Of a stretch of 64,000 bases of DNA, positions 8,373 through 15,900 are shown piece by piece. Each line of letters begins with the position of its first letter. Positions within the stretch are counted from its first letter, which is position 1. A program made the position numbers and the translations under genes. Source of the stretch: Actinospineispora spinosispora DSM 44797 (GTDB lineage: Bacteria > Actinomycetota > Actinomycetes > Mycobacteriales > Pseudonocardiaceae); contig NZ_KE386836.1 in assembly GCF_000429025.1 (NCBI RefSeq), forward strand, positions 186,001 through 250,000, in the 5' to 3' direction. The notes below the pieces were generated by a model. That model saw only the letters and a program-made list of their open reading frames with translations, had not been told where the DNA came from and searched no databases.

Positions 8373-8823
8373 TGCCCGACGCGGTGCCGACGATCGCGCT
8401 GTCGAAGGTGTAACTCGTGACCGGCGTCCACCCGGTTCCGTACGGCGGATTCCCGGTGTTGGTGAACCACTCGGCTTCGGGGCCGAGTTCGCAGACGACC
8501 TTCTGAGCGGCCTGCCGAGACTGAGCGTGACCGTGGCGCATGGTCGGGAACACGAGGTCCTCGGTCGCTAGCCGGGTCATGAGGTCGACCGCGAATCGGC
8601 CGTCGAACGGGTCCAGAGCTGCCGCGATGCCTTCAGCGGTGGACGGGCCCGGATCGCTTGGCATGATCGTTTCCGTCCACCCGGACTCGATGTCGGAGAC
8701 GAGTTCGAGCACTCGCCGAGGCAGGTCCGAGCTTGGGCCCCGCCACCACCGGGTGTGGACGTATGTGCCGTCCGCGAGAGATTCCAGCTCGGCCGAGAGG
8801 CGCGACTCGTCCACCGTGCTCAC
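8338..8823 (-). CDS. Hypothetical protein coupled to a TetR gene
   Basis: 161 aa, family not recognised. The GTG start at 8823 overlaps the stop of the upstream TetR gene (GTGA), which indicates translational coupling and decides the start. The protein is acidic with Trp-rich stretches (HTRWWRGPSSDLP) and a C-terminal hydrophobic strand region (FDSAIVGTASGIIVVLLQ) that is too beta-like to call a membrane helix. Its 3' end overlaps the amidase gene on the other strand by 35 bp. Function unknown; probably controlled by its TetR partner. Confidence 0.65.
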   Translation of the reverse strand: MSTVDESRLSAELESLADGTYVHTRWWRGPSSDLPRRVLELVSDIESGWTETIMPSDPGPSTAEGIAAALDPFDGRFAVDLMTRLATEDLVFPTMRHGHAQSRQAAQKVVCELGPEAEWFTNTGNPPYGTGWTPVTSYTFDSAIVGTASGIIVVLLQVGED

Positions 8824-9455
8824 CGGGTTGCGAAGGACTCGATGTGGGCCAGGGCCATGTCCAGGGCCGTGGCCAGTGGCTCGGAGCTGTGGGCGTTCTG
8901 CGCGAGCAGGTAGCCGCCCTGCAGCGCCGCCAGCAGGCCGGTACCGAGCTGTCGCGGATCGGCGGTCCCGTCGAGGACGCCGATGTCGCGCAGCCGGGCC
9001 AGTGCGTCGGTGAGCAGCTGTTTCCAGGCGTCGAAGCTCGACGCGAGTGCGGTGCGGGACTCCTCGTCGGTGTCGGACATCTCGACCGAAAGGCAGCCGA
9101 GGGCACAGCCGTACGAGCCGTCCTGCAGGTCGTTGGCCTGCACGATCGCGTCGCGCCACCGACGCAGCCCGGCGAGCGTGCGCACCCCCCGCAGGCGTTG
9201 TTCCTCGCGGGCGAGCACGAACTCCGACTGCATGTCGATCGCGGCATGGACCAGCGCGAGCTTGTCCGGGAAATGGTTGTACAGCTGGGACTTGCTGGTG
9301 CTGCTCGCCACCCGCACGTCGTCGAGCGTGGTGGCGTTGACGCCCTTGACGTAGAACAGCGTCGTCGCCGAGTCCAGGATGCGGGAGCGGGTCTGCAAGC
9401 CGCGCGCCGTACGCCGGGCTGGGGCGGTGTGCGTGCCGTCGTGCACTTCAGCCAT
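8820..9455 (-). CDS. TetR family transcriptional regulator
   Basis: 211 aa. N-terminal HTH: TRSRILDSATTLFYVKGVNA followed by TLDDVRVASSTSKSQLYNHF. The ligand domain contains SYGCALGCLSVEMSD, seen in the TetR_C_16/LmrA-like group that often has a Cys-containing segment here. It forms an operon with the hypothetical gene downstream (4-bp overlap) and follows an AlkB-type gene on the same strand after 64 bp. Ligand unknown. Confidence 0.88.
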   Translation of the reverse strand: MAEVHDGTHTAPARRTARGLQTRSRILDSATTLFYVKGVNATTLDDVRVASSTSKSQLYNHFPDKLALVHAAIDMQSEFVLAREEQRLRGVRTLAGLRRWRDAIVQANDLQDGSYGCALGCLSVEMSDTDEESRTALASSFDAWKQLLTDALARLRDIGVLDGTADPRQLGTGLLAALQGGYLLAQNAHSSEPLATALDMALAHIESFATR

Positions 9456-9519
9456 CGTCGCTCACTCGTCGGGGGCCCGGGCCGGCACCAGCATATAAGG
9501 CGTCTCCCGAACCAGTCGG

Positions 9520-10155
9520 TCACTCATCCTTGACCGCCTGTTCGCCTGCCTTGAAGTTGACGCTGATCCGCGGTCCGGCCGGACGGGCCTGCTTGGGCAC
9601 CATGTGCAGCCAGTCCTTCTGGGCGCGACCACCCATGACGATCAGGTCGCCGGACGCCGGGGTGAACCGGACACTGGCGCCGCCCGTGCGCGGACGGATG
9701 AGGAAGCGGCGTGGTGAGCCGAGGCTGAGCACCGGCACGATGCACTGCTCGCGCTTGCAGGACGGCCAGTCAGCGTGCCAGCTGGTGCTGTCGTGAGGGT
9801 CCCGGTAGAGGTTGATCCACAGGCCGTCGTAGGTGCGGTCATAGCGTCGGGAGAGCGCGGCGGCGATGCCTCGCAGCGCTTCGGGTGCGTCGGCGATATC
9901 GGGGTATTCCGCCGTGAGGCGCGGTTCGGTGACCTGTCGGTTGATCATCCAGCGTTCTCGCTGTTCCCAGTCGCCCTCCCGGCGCAGCAGCTCGAAGAGC
10001 TGTTCGCTGCCGCGCAGCCACCCCGGGACGTGCTCGACCCAGCTGTGCTCGTCGAGCGCCACCCGACGAGCGGTGCGGAACTGGTCGTCCCAGCCGAGTT
10101 CGTCCGCATCGAAGAGCCCCAGCTGAGTCGCACCGAGCTCAGATCTCGCACTCAT
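9520..10155 (-). CDS. AlkB-type Fe(II)/2-oxoglutarate-dependent dioxygenase
   Basis: 211 aa from the ATG at 10155. The iron triad appears as SWHADWP (His and Asp) and WLHMVPK (second His); the 2-oxoglutarate-binding Arg lies in PRISVNFKA. NLYRDPHDSTSWHADW matches the AlkB core nYyhdgdd..gwHsD. Substrate-lid WMINRQVTEPRLTAEYPD matches the DNA-repair AlkB group, so direct reversal of alkyl damage in nucleic acid is likely. Faces a TetR gene about 100 bp upstream on the same strand. Confidence 0.85.
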   Translation of the reverse strand: MSARSELGATQLGLFDADELGWDDQFRTARRVALDEHSWVEHVPGWLRGSEQLFELLRREGDWEQRERWMINRQVTEPRLTAEYPDIADAPEALRGIAAALSRRYDRTYDGLWINLYRDPHDSTSWHADWPSCKREQCIVPVLSLGSPRRFLIRPRTGGASVRFTPASGDLIVMGGRAQKDWLHMVPKQARPAGPRISVNFKAGEQAVKDE

Positions 10156-10256
10156 CGCGCGCCTCCACTCCATATGGACTGATTCGTCCAGTAGAGCACA
10201 GGAAGCGCTCCATTTGCATGCAGACTATGGCGATATTTTGGTCTATATAGTCCTTT

Positions 10257-10847
10257 TCAGGCGGCGGCGAAGACGGTCAGTGCGATGTCCGCCGACTGGA
10301 GCAGCTGCTCGCGGGGGACTCCGGCGGCGGCGTGGACGGCCTGTCCCTCGCTGAAGGTCATCACGAAACGGGCGAGGGCGACGGGGTCGGCGGTCTCCGG
10401 TAGATCACCGTCGCTCACGGCGCGGGCGAGCCGCTCGGCCAGCGCGCGCTCGCCGGCGAGCCTGCTGGTAGCGAGGAACTCCGCGACGCCGGCGTTGGCC
10501 GGGCCGCAGGACACCCCGCCCTGGATGGACAGGCAGCCGGGCGGGTGGTCGGCCCCGGTGAGCGCGTCGACGTTGTCGTGCAGGAAGGCGCGGACGACGT
10601 CCCGCCCGGTCGGCTCCTCGAGTGCGCGCGATGCGTAGGCCATGTCGGTCTCCGCGTAGCGCGCGACAGCCCGCTGGAACAACTCCTGCTTCGAGCCGAA
10701 AGTCGCGTACAGGCTGGCCTTGTTGATGCCCATCGCGGCGGTGAGCTCATGCAGGGACGCACCCTCGTAGCCATACCGCCAGAACACCTCGATGGCCGCG
10801 TCGAGTACCGCGGTGGTGTCGAAACCCCGAGGTCGCCCGCCTGGCAT
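10257..10847 (-). CDS. TetR family transcriptional regulator (represses the adjacent LLM/SDR operon)
   Basis: 196 aa. HTH region GYEGASLHELTAAMGINKAS followed by LYATFGSKQELF places it with the TetR group having a C-terminal helix bundle containing PPGCLSIQGGVSCGPAN. A close 5' RBS-like sequence (GGAGGTGGTCGC) precedes the ATG. Two near-identical operators lie in the divergent promoter region. The operon it faces has two broken genes, so its main targets are probably no longer functional. Confidence 0.88.
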   Translation of the reverse strand: MPGGRPRGFDTTAVLDAAIEVFWRYGYEGASLHELTAAMGINKASLYATFGSKQELFQRAVARYAETDMAYASRALEEPTGRDVVRAFLHDNVDALTGADHPPGCLSIQGGVSCGPANAGVAEFLATSRLAGERALAERLARAVSDGDLPETADPVALARFVMTFSEGQAVHAAAGVPREQLLQSADIALTVFAAA

Positions 10848-10874
10848 GCGACCACCTCCTGTTCCTGAACTCAG

Positions 10875-10953
10875 TTTACAACCAATCGGTCCGAAATTTT
10901 GCGCGCGGCGGGATCCGACTGCTAGCGTCAGTTTCAGACCGATTGGTTAGAAA
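10875..10953. promoter_or_regulatory. Two TetR operators in the divergent region
   Basis: Two 22-bp imperfect palindromes with the pattern TTTC-NN-ACCNATNGGT-NN-GAAA occur at 10875-10896 and 10932-10953. Their cores (ACCAATCGGTC and GACCGATTGGT) are inverted relative to each other. The second ends 14 bp before the start of the LLM oxidoreductase gene, the first lies 27 bp before the TetR start. This arrangement fits autorepression and repression of the divergent operon. Confidence 0.75.
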
Positions 10954-10967
10954 CTAGGGAGAGCACG

Positions 10968-11829
10968 ATGGAGCTGGGAGAGATCGGCATCTGGAGCATG
11001 CAGCTGCGAGGTGCGGCGGCCCCGGCGGTGCGTGCCGCGGCGGCCGAACTGGACTCGCTGGGATTCGGCACGCTGTGGATTCCGGGCCTGGACGGCAACG
11101 GTGTGTTCGACGATGTCGACGAGCTGCTCGCCGCTGCACCGCGCAGCGTGGTGTCGCTCGGCGTCCTGGGAATCTGGGGGCAGCGGCCCGGCGACGTCGG
11201 ACGGCGGCTCGCCGAACTGGACGACAAGCACGGGCCCCGCGCGCTGTTCGGGCTCGGTGTCAGCAGCCCCGAGTCCGCCGAGCAGGCCGGGCAGCGATGG
11301 GGACGGCCCATCGACACCATGTCCGGCTACCTCGATCGGCTCGCCGCGTCGGAGCATCCGATCGACCGCGAGCGTCTGCTGCTCGGGGCGCTCGGTCCGA
11401 GGATGGCCGGCCTCGCGGCGACGCGGACCGCCGGGCTGCACCCGTTCCTCGTCCCGGCGGAGTACTCGGCGATCCAACGCGAGGCACTGGGCGATGCGCC
11501 GCTCATCGCACCGCACCTGACCGTGGTCCTCGACACCGATGCGTCCCGGGCGCGAGACGTCGCGCGCGCCGGGGTCGGCTTCTTCCTCGGTCTCCCCGCC
11601 TACCGGGCCAATCTCAAACCGTCTCGGGTTCGGCGACGACGACCTCGCGTCCGGCGGCAGTGACCGGCTGCTCGATGCGCTGGTCGCGCACGGAGACCTG
11701 GCCGACGTCGACCGCAGGGTGCGCGAACACCTCGATGCGGGCGCGGACCACGTCGCGCTGCACGTGCTGACCGGCGACGACCGACTTCCCCTCGCGCAGT
11801 GGCGCGAGCTCGCCACCACCGCTCGGTGA
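10968..11829 (+). pseudogene. LLM-class (F420-dependent) oxidoreductase, frameshifted
   Basis: The first ~217 codons match a luciferase-like F420 oxidoreductase of the TIGR03620 type (LGFGTLWIPGLDGNG, RALFGLGVSSPESAEQAG, then VVLDTDASRARDVARAG). At about 11620-11630 the frame shifts: after YRANLK the expected continuation RLGFGDDDL is found in the +1 frame and runs to the stop at 11829. One extra C in the run CAAACCG explains it. Either a true frameshift or a sequence error. First gene of the TetR-controlled operon. Confidence 0.8.
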
Positions 11830-11855
11830 TCCGAACCGCTACTGAGAAGGAAAAG

Positions 11856-12456
11856 ATCATCGGGCAGTTCGACGGCAGGACGGCGCTCGTGACGGGCGCG
11901 ACCGTGTTCATCACCGGCAGACGCAGGCCCGAGCTGGACGCCGCGGTGGCCGAGCTCGGCCCGACCTCGGTCGGGGTGCCCGGAGACGCCAGCGACCTGG
12001 CGGACCTGGACACGGTGATGGCGGCGATCGCGGACCGGGGCAAGGGGCTCGACATCCACCGTGCAGAAGGCACTTCCGCTGCTGAACCCCGGCGCGTCGA
12101 TCGTGCTGGCCGGGTCGAGCGCGGCGACCAGCGGGACGCCGTCCTTCGGCACCTACGGCGCGACCAAGGCCGCGGTCCGCGCCTACGCCCGGACCTGGGC
12201 CGCGGAGCTCGCCGACCGGGGCGAGCGGGTCAACGTCATCGCGCCCGTTCCGGTCGACACACCTGGGCTGAGCGGGCTGGCCCCTGACCCGAGCCAGGTC
12301 CAGGGTCCGCTCGACACCCTTGCGGGTTCGGTCCCGATCGGCCGCAGCGGCAGGGGCGAGGAGATCGCGGCGGCCGTCGCGTTCCTGGCGTCCCCGCAAA
12401 GCAGCTTCATCACCGGCGCCGAGCTGGCCGTCGACGGTGGGGTCAAGCAAATCTGA
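11856..12456 (+). pseudogene. SDR family oxidoreductase with two internal deletions
   Basis: The coding traces start IIGQFDGRTALVTGAT and jump directly to VFITGRRRPEL: the Rossmann TGxxxGIG motif and following helix are missing (about 17-20 codons). A second gap joins KGLDI directly to VQKALPLLNPG, removing the NAG region and shifting the frame. The rest, including the catalytic YGATK motif and a normal SDR C-terminus with GAELAVDGG, is intact to the stop at 12456. The likely start codon reads ATC with a GAGAAGG ribosome site before it. Clearly non-functional as an NAD(P)-dependent dehydrogenase. Confidence 0.8.
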
Positions 12457-12613
12457 CCGGACGGCGAACCCGGGACGGCGCTGTGCTCGGATGGTGAAGG
12501 AATAGCCGCCGTCGACCGGGTCGAGGCACAGACACGTGAATTCGGCCTCCCGATCGGGGGATGCGCCTACGGTGGGTGGCCAATAGGTGCTGAACAAGCG
12601 TTAACCTCAAGTG

Positions 12614-12856
12614 ATGACTGCTGCCGTTAGGGCTGACAACACTGCCGAGGAGTCATCTGCGCGGCGTGTGCAACTGCCGGTCGAGCTGTCACCGGCCATG
12701 CATCGCCGCCTCACCGGCTGGTGTCGAGACACTGCGCGAATTCTCGACGTGCGAGGCCTGGCCAGGGCGGACGTGTTCGAGGCGATGTTGGAGCACCTCA
12801 TCGACAACCCCGCGGCCTCGGCAGCGGTGCGAGCACGACTGAAATCCCAGCTATAA
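12614..12856 (+). CDS. Small protein, possibly ribbon-helix-helix-like
   Basis: 80 aa. RVQLPVELSPAMHRRLTGWC starts a beta strand plus helix pattern as in small ribbon-helix-helix proteins of actinobacterial plasmids and integrative elements, followed by two more helices. A TAACCT -10-like hexamer ends 7 bp before the ATG, which suggests leaderless transcription and supports this start. No partition or integrase gene is next to it. Resemblance is from memory of similar proteins and is weak. Confidence 0.5.
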   Translation: MTAAVRADNTAEESSARRVQLPVELSPAMHRRLTGWCRDTARILDVRGLARADVFEAMLEHLIDNPAASAAVRARLKSQL

Positions 12857-12960
12857 CCCAAGAGCCCCTTCGTTCATCTGCGCCACTCGTGTCGTTCATG
12901 CTGCGTTCATTTATAAGTTGTCCACTCAACAACGGCCGCTACCGCCCTGAGGAGGACTCA

Positions 12961-13215
12961 ATGAGCACCAGCCTCGACGCCCCGAACCTGGAAACCCTTG
13001 AAACCCGCCAGGTTGATCAGCAGCTGAGCGAGGTGGAAGAGCGACTCGTCGCCCGGTACTCCCACCGCGCGGACCTGGGCGAGGACACAGTGCGAGCCGC
13101 GGTCGCCGAACTTCGCGAGCGCTACTCGGTGGCCCGAGTCCGAAGCTTCTTGCCGATCATCATCGAACGAGCCGCCCGCGCACGATTCGACCGCCACATC
13201 TCGGCCCGCGCGTAA
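12961..13215 (+). CDS. Small helical protein (three-helix bundle dimerization domain type)
   Basis: 84 aa with a good GAGGAGG site 6 nt before the ATG. The pattern RLVARYSHRADLGEDTVRAA followed by a helix ending RERYSVARVRSFLPIIIERA matches the short three-helix-bundle dimerization proteins widespread in actinobacteria, whose cellular role is not known. It stands 104 bp downstream of the RHH-like gene on the same strand. Function unknown. Confidence 0.6.
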   Translation: MSTSLDAPNLETLETRQVDQQLSEVEERLVARYSHRADLGEDTVRAAVAELRERYSVARVRSFLPIIIERAARARFDRHISARA

Positions 13216-13641
13216 GCACACCAGCCGGACGGACAAGGGGAATCCCACACGGCCGGCGCAGGCATTGATAGTGCACGGTCAGGTCCGGGACATGGCGGAG
13301 ACCGTGGAACGTTCGCCGCCGGGCCGCACCCGAAAGGTTCCATCAGACAGCTGGATGGAACCGTGGTGATCCGCGTCGGGTTCGGCCTAGCCTGGGCTCT
13401 GGCCGAGAACAACCAGGCTCGCTGAGATCAAGACACTCTGGCCCGCCGCTCTCGCTGATCAGGTGCGCAGAGTGGTGGTGTCGGATGGCGAGAAACAGAC
13501 GGGCGGATGCCGGGGGCAACGGGCCGCGGCGTTACCGATGAGCTGAGACCCACAGGCCCGCACCGCTGGGCAGATTCGCGTCACGTGTGATGTCACACCG
13601 CGGAAAATCCCGATCAAGGATCGAGAGTCCCGGGTGACATA
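13216..13641. other. Gene-free stretch before tRNA-Thr
   Basis: No coding region with supporting features was found. One perfect dyad GTGTGA-TG-TCACAC lies at 13585-13598, about 45 bp beyond the tRNA 3' end, and could be a regulator site or part of a tRNA terminator region. No integrase, attachment-site duplication or repeat was recognised. Confidence 0.5.
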
Positions 13642-13716
13642 TGGAGCCGGTGGTCGGGGTCGAACCGACGACCTTCCGCTTACAAGGCGGGTGCTCTACC
13701 ACTGAGCTACACCGGC
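13642..13716 (-). tRNA. tRNA-Thr (anticodon UGU)
   Basis: Read on the minus strand: acceptor GCCGGTG pairs with CACCGGC, D-arm GCTCAGTGGTAGAGC, anticodon arm CCCGC-CTTGTAA-GCGGA giving anticodon TGT, T-arm GTCGG-TTCGACC-CCGAC, discriminator T and an encoded CCA. Length 75 nt with CCA. The reverse strand of this tRNA generates a familiar false N-terminal extension for the next gene. Confidence 0.95.
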
Positions 13717-13757
13717 GTACGGCAAATCATGCCATCCTCGCCCCTACCCTAGTCAGC

Positions 13758-14426
13758 ATGGCACTGTTGATCGCTCAGGAGCTGCTGCTGGTCGCCTATC
13801 GGGAGGACGGCACGGCCTGGGGTAAGAGCACCGAGCTGGAGTGCGCCTTGGGTGGCGCGCTGCTGGTCGAGCTGGCTCTGGCCGGGAACGTCGAGCTGGT
13901 GGGTAGCCAGGTGATGGCGGCGGGTACGGCGGCGCCGCCGGTGCACCCGGAGCTGGCGGACGCGTTGACCCGGGTGGCGGCGAAGCCTCGGCGGCCGAAG
14001 GCGTGGGTGCAGCGGCTGGCCAAGGGGGCGCGGCGCCGGTTGCTCGCCGACCTGGTCGAGCAGGGTGTGTTGACCGAGGAGCGCTACCGGCTGCTGGGTC
14101 TGTTGCCGGCTCGGCGTTACCCGCCGGTGGACGCCGGTCCGAAGCGGGAGATCGAGTCGCGGTTGCGTGCGGTGCTGGTCGCGGGGCAGCGGCCTGACCA
14201 GCGGACGGCGGCGTTGGCCAGCATGTTGTCGGCCGCGCGGTTGGAGCGGCGGGTGCTGCCTGACGAGGATCACAGGCTGGTGAAGCAGCGGCTGCGGGAA
14301 ATTGCGGAGAGTGACTGGCTCGGCCCGTATTCTGAGGCGGTGCGCAAGGCGGTCCAGGCCGCGCACGCGGCGACGGCGGCGGCGGCCAGCGCGGCGAGTA
14401 CGTCTGCCGCGTCTTCTGGAGGCTGA
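13758..14426 (+). CDS. GPP34 (Golgi phosphoprotein 3-like) family protein
   Basis: 222 aa. LLIAQELLLVAYREDGTAWG, then a helix ending ALLVELALAGNVEL, then the RRLLADLVEQGVLTEERYRL and RYPPVDAGPKREIESRLRAVL segments match the helical GPP34 fold. In eukaryotes this fold binds phosphatidylinositol-4-phosphate; the role in actinobacteria is unknown. The ATG at 13758 is chosen because upstream codons read through the tRNA gene; a TACCCT -10 ends 7 bp before it, which suggests leaderless transcription. First gene of a likely operon with the ThrE-type exporter (4-bp gap) and otsA. The C-terminus is Ala/Ser-rich low complexity. Confidence 0.88.
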   Translation: MALLIAQELLLVAYREDGTAWGKSTELECALGGALLVELALAGNVELVGSQVMAAGTAAPPVHPELADALTRVAAKPRRPKAWVQRLAKGARRRLLADLVEQGVLTEERYRLLGLLPARRYPPVDAGPKREIESRLRAVLVAGQRPDQRTAALASMLSAARLERRVLPDEDHRLVKQRLREIAESDWLGPYSEAVRKAVQAAHAATAAAASAASTSAASSGG

Positions 14427-14430
14427 AGTA

Positions 14431-15882
14431 GTGGCGTCACGGTTCGGGCAGCACGCGCGGCGGTTGTTGCGTCGCTCGGCGGCGTTCCCGGAGCGGCTGC
14501 ACCTGGTGCACCACCACAATGGTGACGGGTCGGAGCACAACAACGGCAAGCTTCCGATCCCTGGACTGCCGACCGGCCCGAGCGTGCCGGACGACACCAG
14601 GGTGCAGCAGGTGCTCGATCTGGCGATCCGGGTCGGCGAGGTTCTCCTGTCCAGCGGTGAGGGTGTCGCGGAGACGACCGCGATCATGTTGCGGCTGGCC
14701 GACGCGGGTGGTCTACCCGCGTGTGATGTGGACATCACGTTCACCTCGATCACGATGTGCTGTCACCGGGGGATGGCGGCGCCGCCGGTGACGACGATGC
14801 GTCTCGTCCGGTACCGGTCGCTGGACCTGACGCGGCTGGCGGATGTCGAGCGGCTGATGCAGCGGCTGCACCGCTACGAGCTGGACCTGACCGAGGCGGC
14901 GGCGGAGCTGGAGGAGATCACCCGCGCGAAGCACCCCTATCCGCGGTGGGTCGCCACGATGGCGTGGGCGTTCATGGCGGGTTCGGTGGCGTTGCTGCTC
15001 GGCGGTGGCTGGGTGGCGGCGGGGGTCGCGTTGGGTGCGACCGCGCTGATGGACCGGATCGGCCGGCTGCTGAACCGCCTGGGGTTGCCGATCTTCTTCC
15101 AGCAGCTGACCGGTGCGCTGGTGGCGACCGGCCTGACAGCGATGCTGCTGTACTTCCATGTGCTTCCGGAGGGCACGCGGCCGTCGCTCGTGGTCGCGGC
15201 CGCGCTGACGGTTCTGCTGTCCGGGTTGTCGGTCGTCGGTGCGGCGCGGGACGGCATCGACGGGTTCTTCCTGACCGCGGCGGGCCGTGCGGCCGAGATC
15301 GCGATGTTGTCGTCGGCGCTGTTGGCCGGTGTGGTGCTCGCGCTGAAGGCGGCGATCCATTTCAACGTGGAGTTCGCGGTGGCCGGGCAGCTGCCGGGGT
15401 CCACCGGGTCGACGGTGCTGCAGGTGATCTCGGCGGGGCTGGCCGCCGCGTTCTTCGCGCTCGCCGGTTACTCGCCGGTGCGTCACCTCGCGGCGGCCGG
15501 TGGGACGGGTGCCGCCGGGTACGGCATCTACCTGATCCTGGTGCACCTCGATTTCGGGCCGGTCGTGGCGACCGGTGTCGCGGCTGTGGTGCTCGGTGGC
15601 CTCGCCGGGTTGTTGCGCCGGTTCACGAACGTCCCGGCGCTGGTGATCACGCTGGCCGGGATCACCCCGCTGCTGCCCGGTCTGACCGCGTACCGGGGCT
15701 TCTACCAGCTGGCAGTGACGGGAGTCACGGACGGTCTGGTGACGGTCATGCTCGCGCTGGCCATCGGTGGCGCTTTGGCAGGTGGGGTGAGTCTGGGTGA
15801 GTGGACGACCAGCAAGCTCGGCTCGGATCCGGATGAGACGCGGGCCGTGGTGACCTCGTCGCCGGGCGCTCCGGGCCAGTAG
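14431..15882 (+). CDS. Threonine/serine exporter (ThrE) family protein
   Basis: 483 aa from the GTG at 14431, with GGAGG 10 nt upstream and 4 bp after the GPP34 stop. The N-terminal ~200 residues form the cytosolic ThrE domain (DDTRVQQVLDLAIRVGEVLL, then EGVAETTAIMLRLADAGG and CDVDITFTSITMC). About ten hydrophobic helices follow, split into the ThrE and ThrE_2 parts, with TNVPALVITLAGITPLLPG as the conserved C-terminal membrane motif. ThrE exports threonine and serine by proton-motive force in Corynebacterium. Amino-acid export is inferred from the family. Confidence 0.88.
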   Translation: MASRFGQHARRLLRRSAAFPERLHLVHHHNGDGSEHNNGKLPIPGLPTGPSVPDDTRVQQVLDLAIRVGEVLLSSGEGVAETTAIMLRLADAGGLPACDVDITFTSITMCCHRGMAAPPVTTMRLVRYRSLDLTRLADVERLMQRLHRYELDLTEAAAELEEITRAKHPYPRWVATMAWAFMAGSVALLLGGGWVAAGVALGATALMDRIGRLLNRLGLPIFFQQLTGALVATGLTAMLLYFHVLPEGTRPSLVVAAALTVLLSGLSVVGAARDGIDGFFLTAAGRAAEIAMLSSALLAGVVLALKAAIHFNVEFAVAGQLPGSTGSTVLQVISAGLAAAFFALAGYSPVRHLAAAGGTGAAGYGIYLILVHLDFGPVVATGVAAVVLGGLAGLLRRFTNVPALVITLAGITPLLPGLTAYRGFYQLAVTGVTDGLVTVMLALAIGGALAGGVSLGEWTTSKLGSDPDETRAVVTSSPGAPGQ

Positions 15883-15900
15883 TCGCCGGCGAACCCAGTA

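Noticed and set aside
12458..12597. Minus-strand fragment that reads like a protein (EAEFTCLCLDPVDGGYSF)
   Set aside because: It starts with TTG and runs into the SDR remnant without a natural end; perhaps a gene remnant, but not supportable.
13585..13598. CRP-like site GTGTGA-TG-TCACAC
   Set aside because: Spacer is 2 bp instead of the usual 6, and no promoter or target gene is next to it; kept only as a note in the gene-free stretch.
13641..13757. An N-terminal extension of the GPP34 gene reading VGVEPTTFRL
   Set aside because: This is the reverse strand of tRNA-Thr read as protein, a known artefact; the gene starts at 13758.
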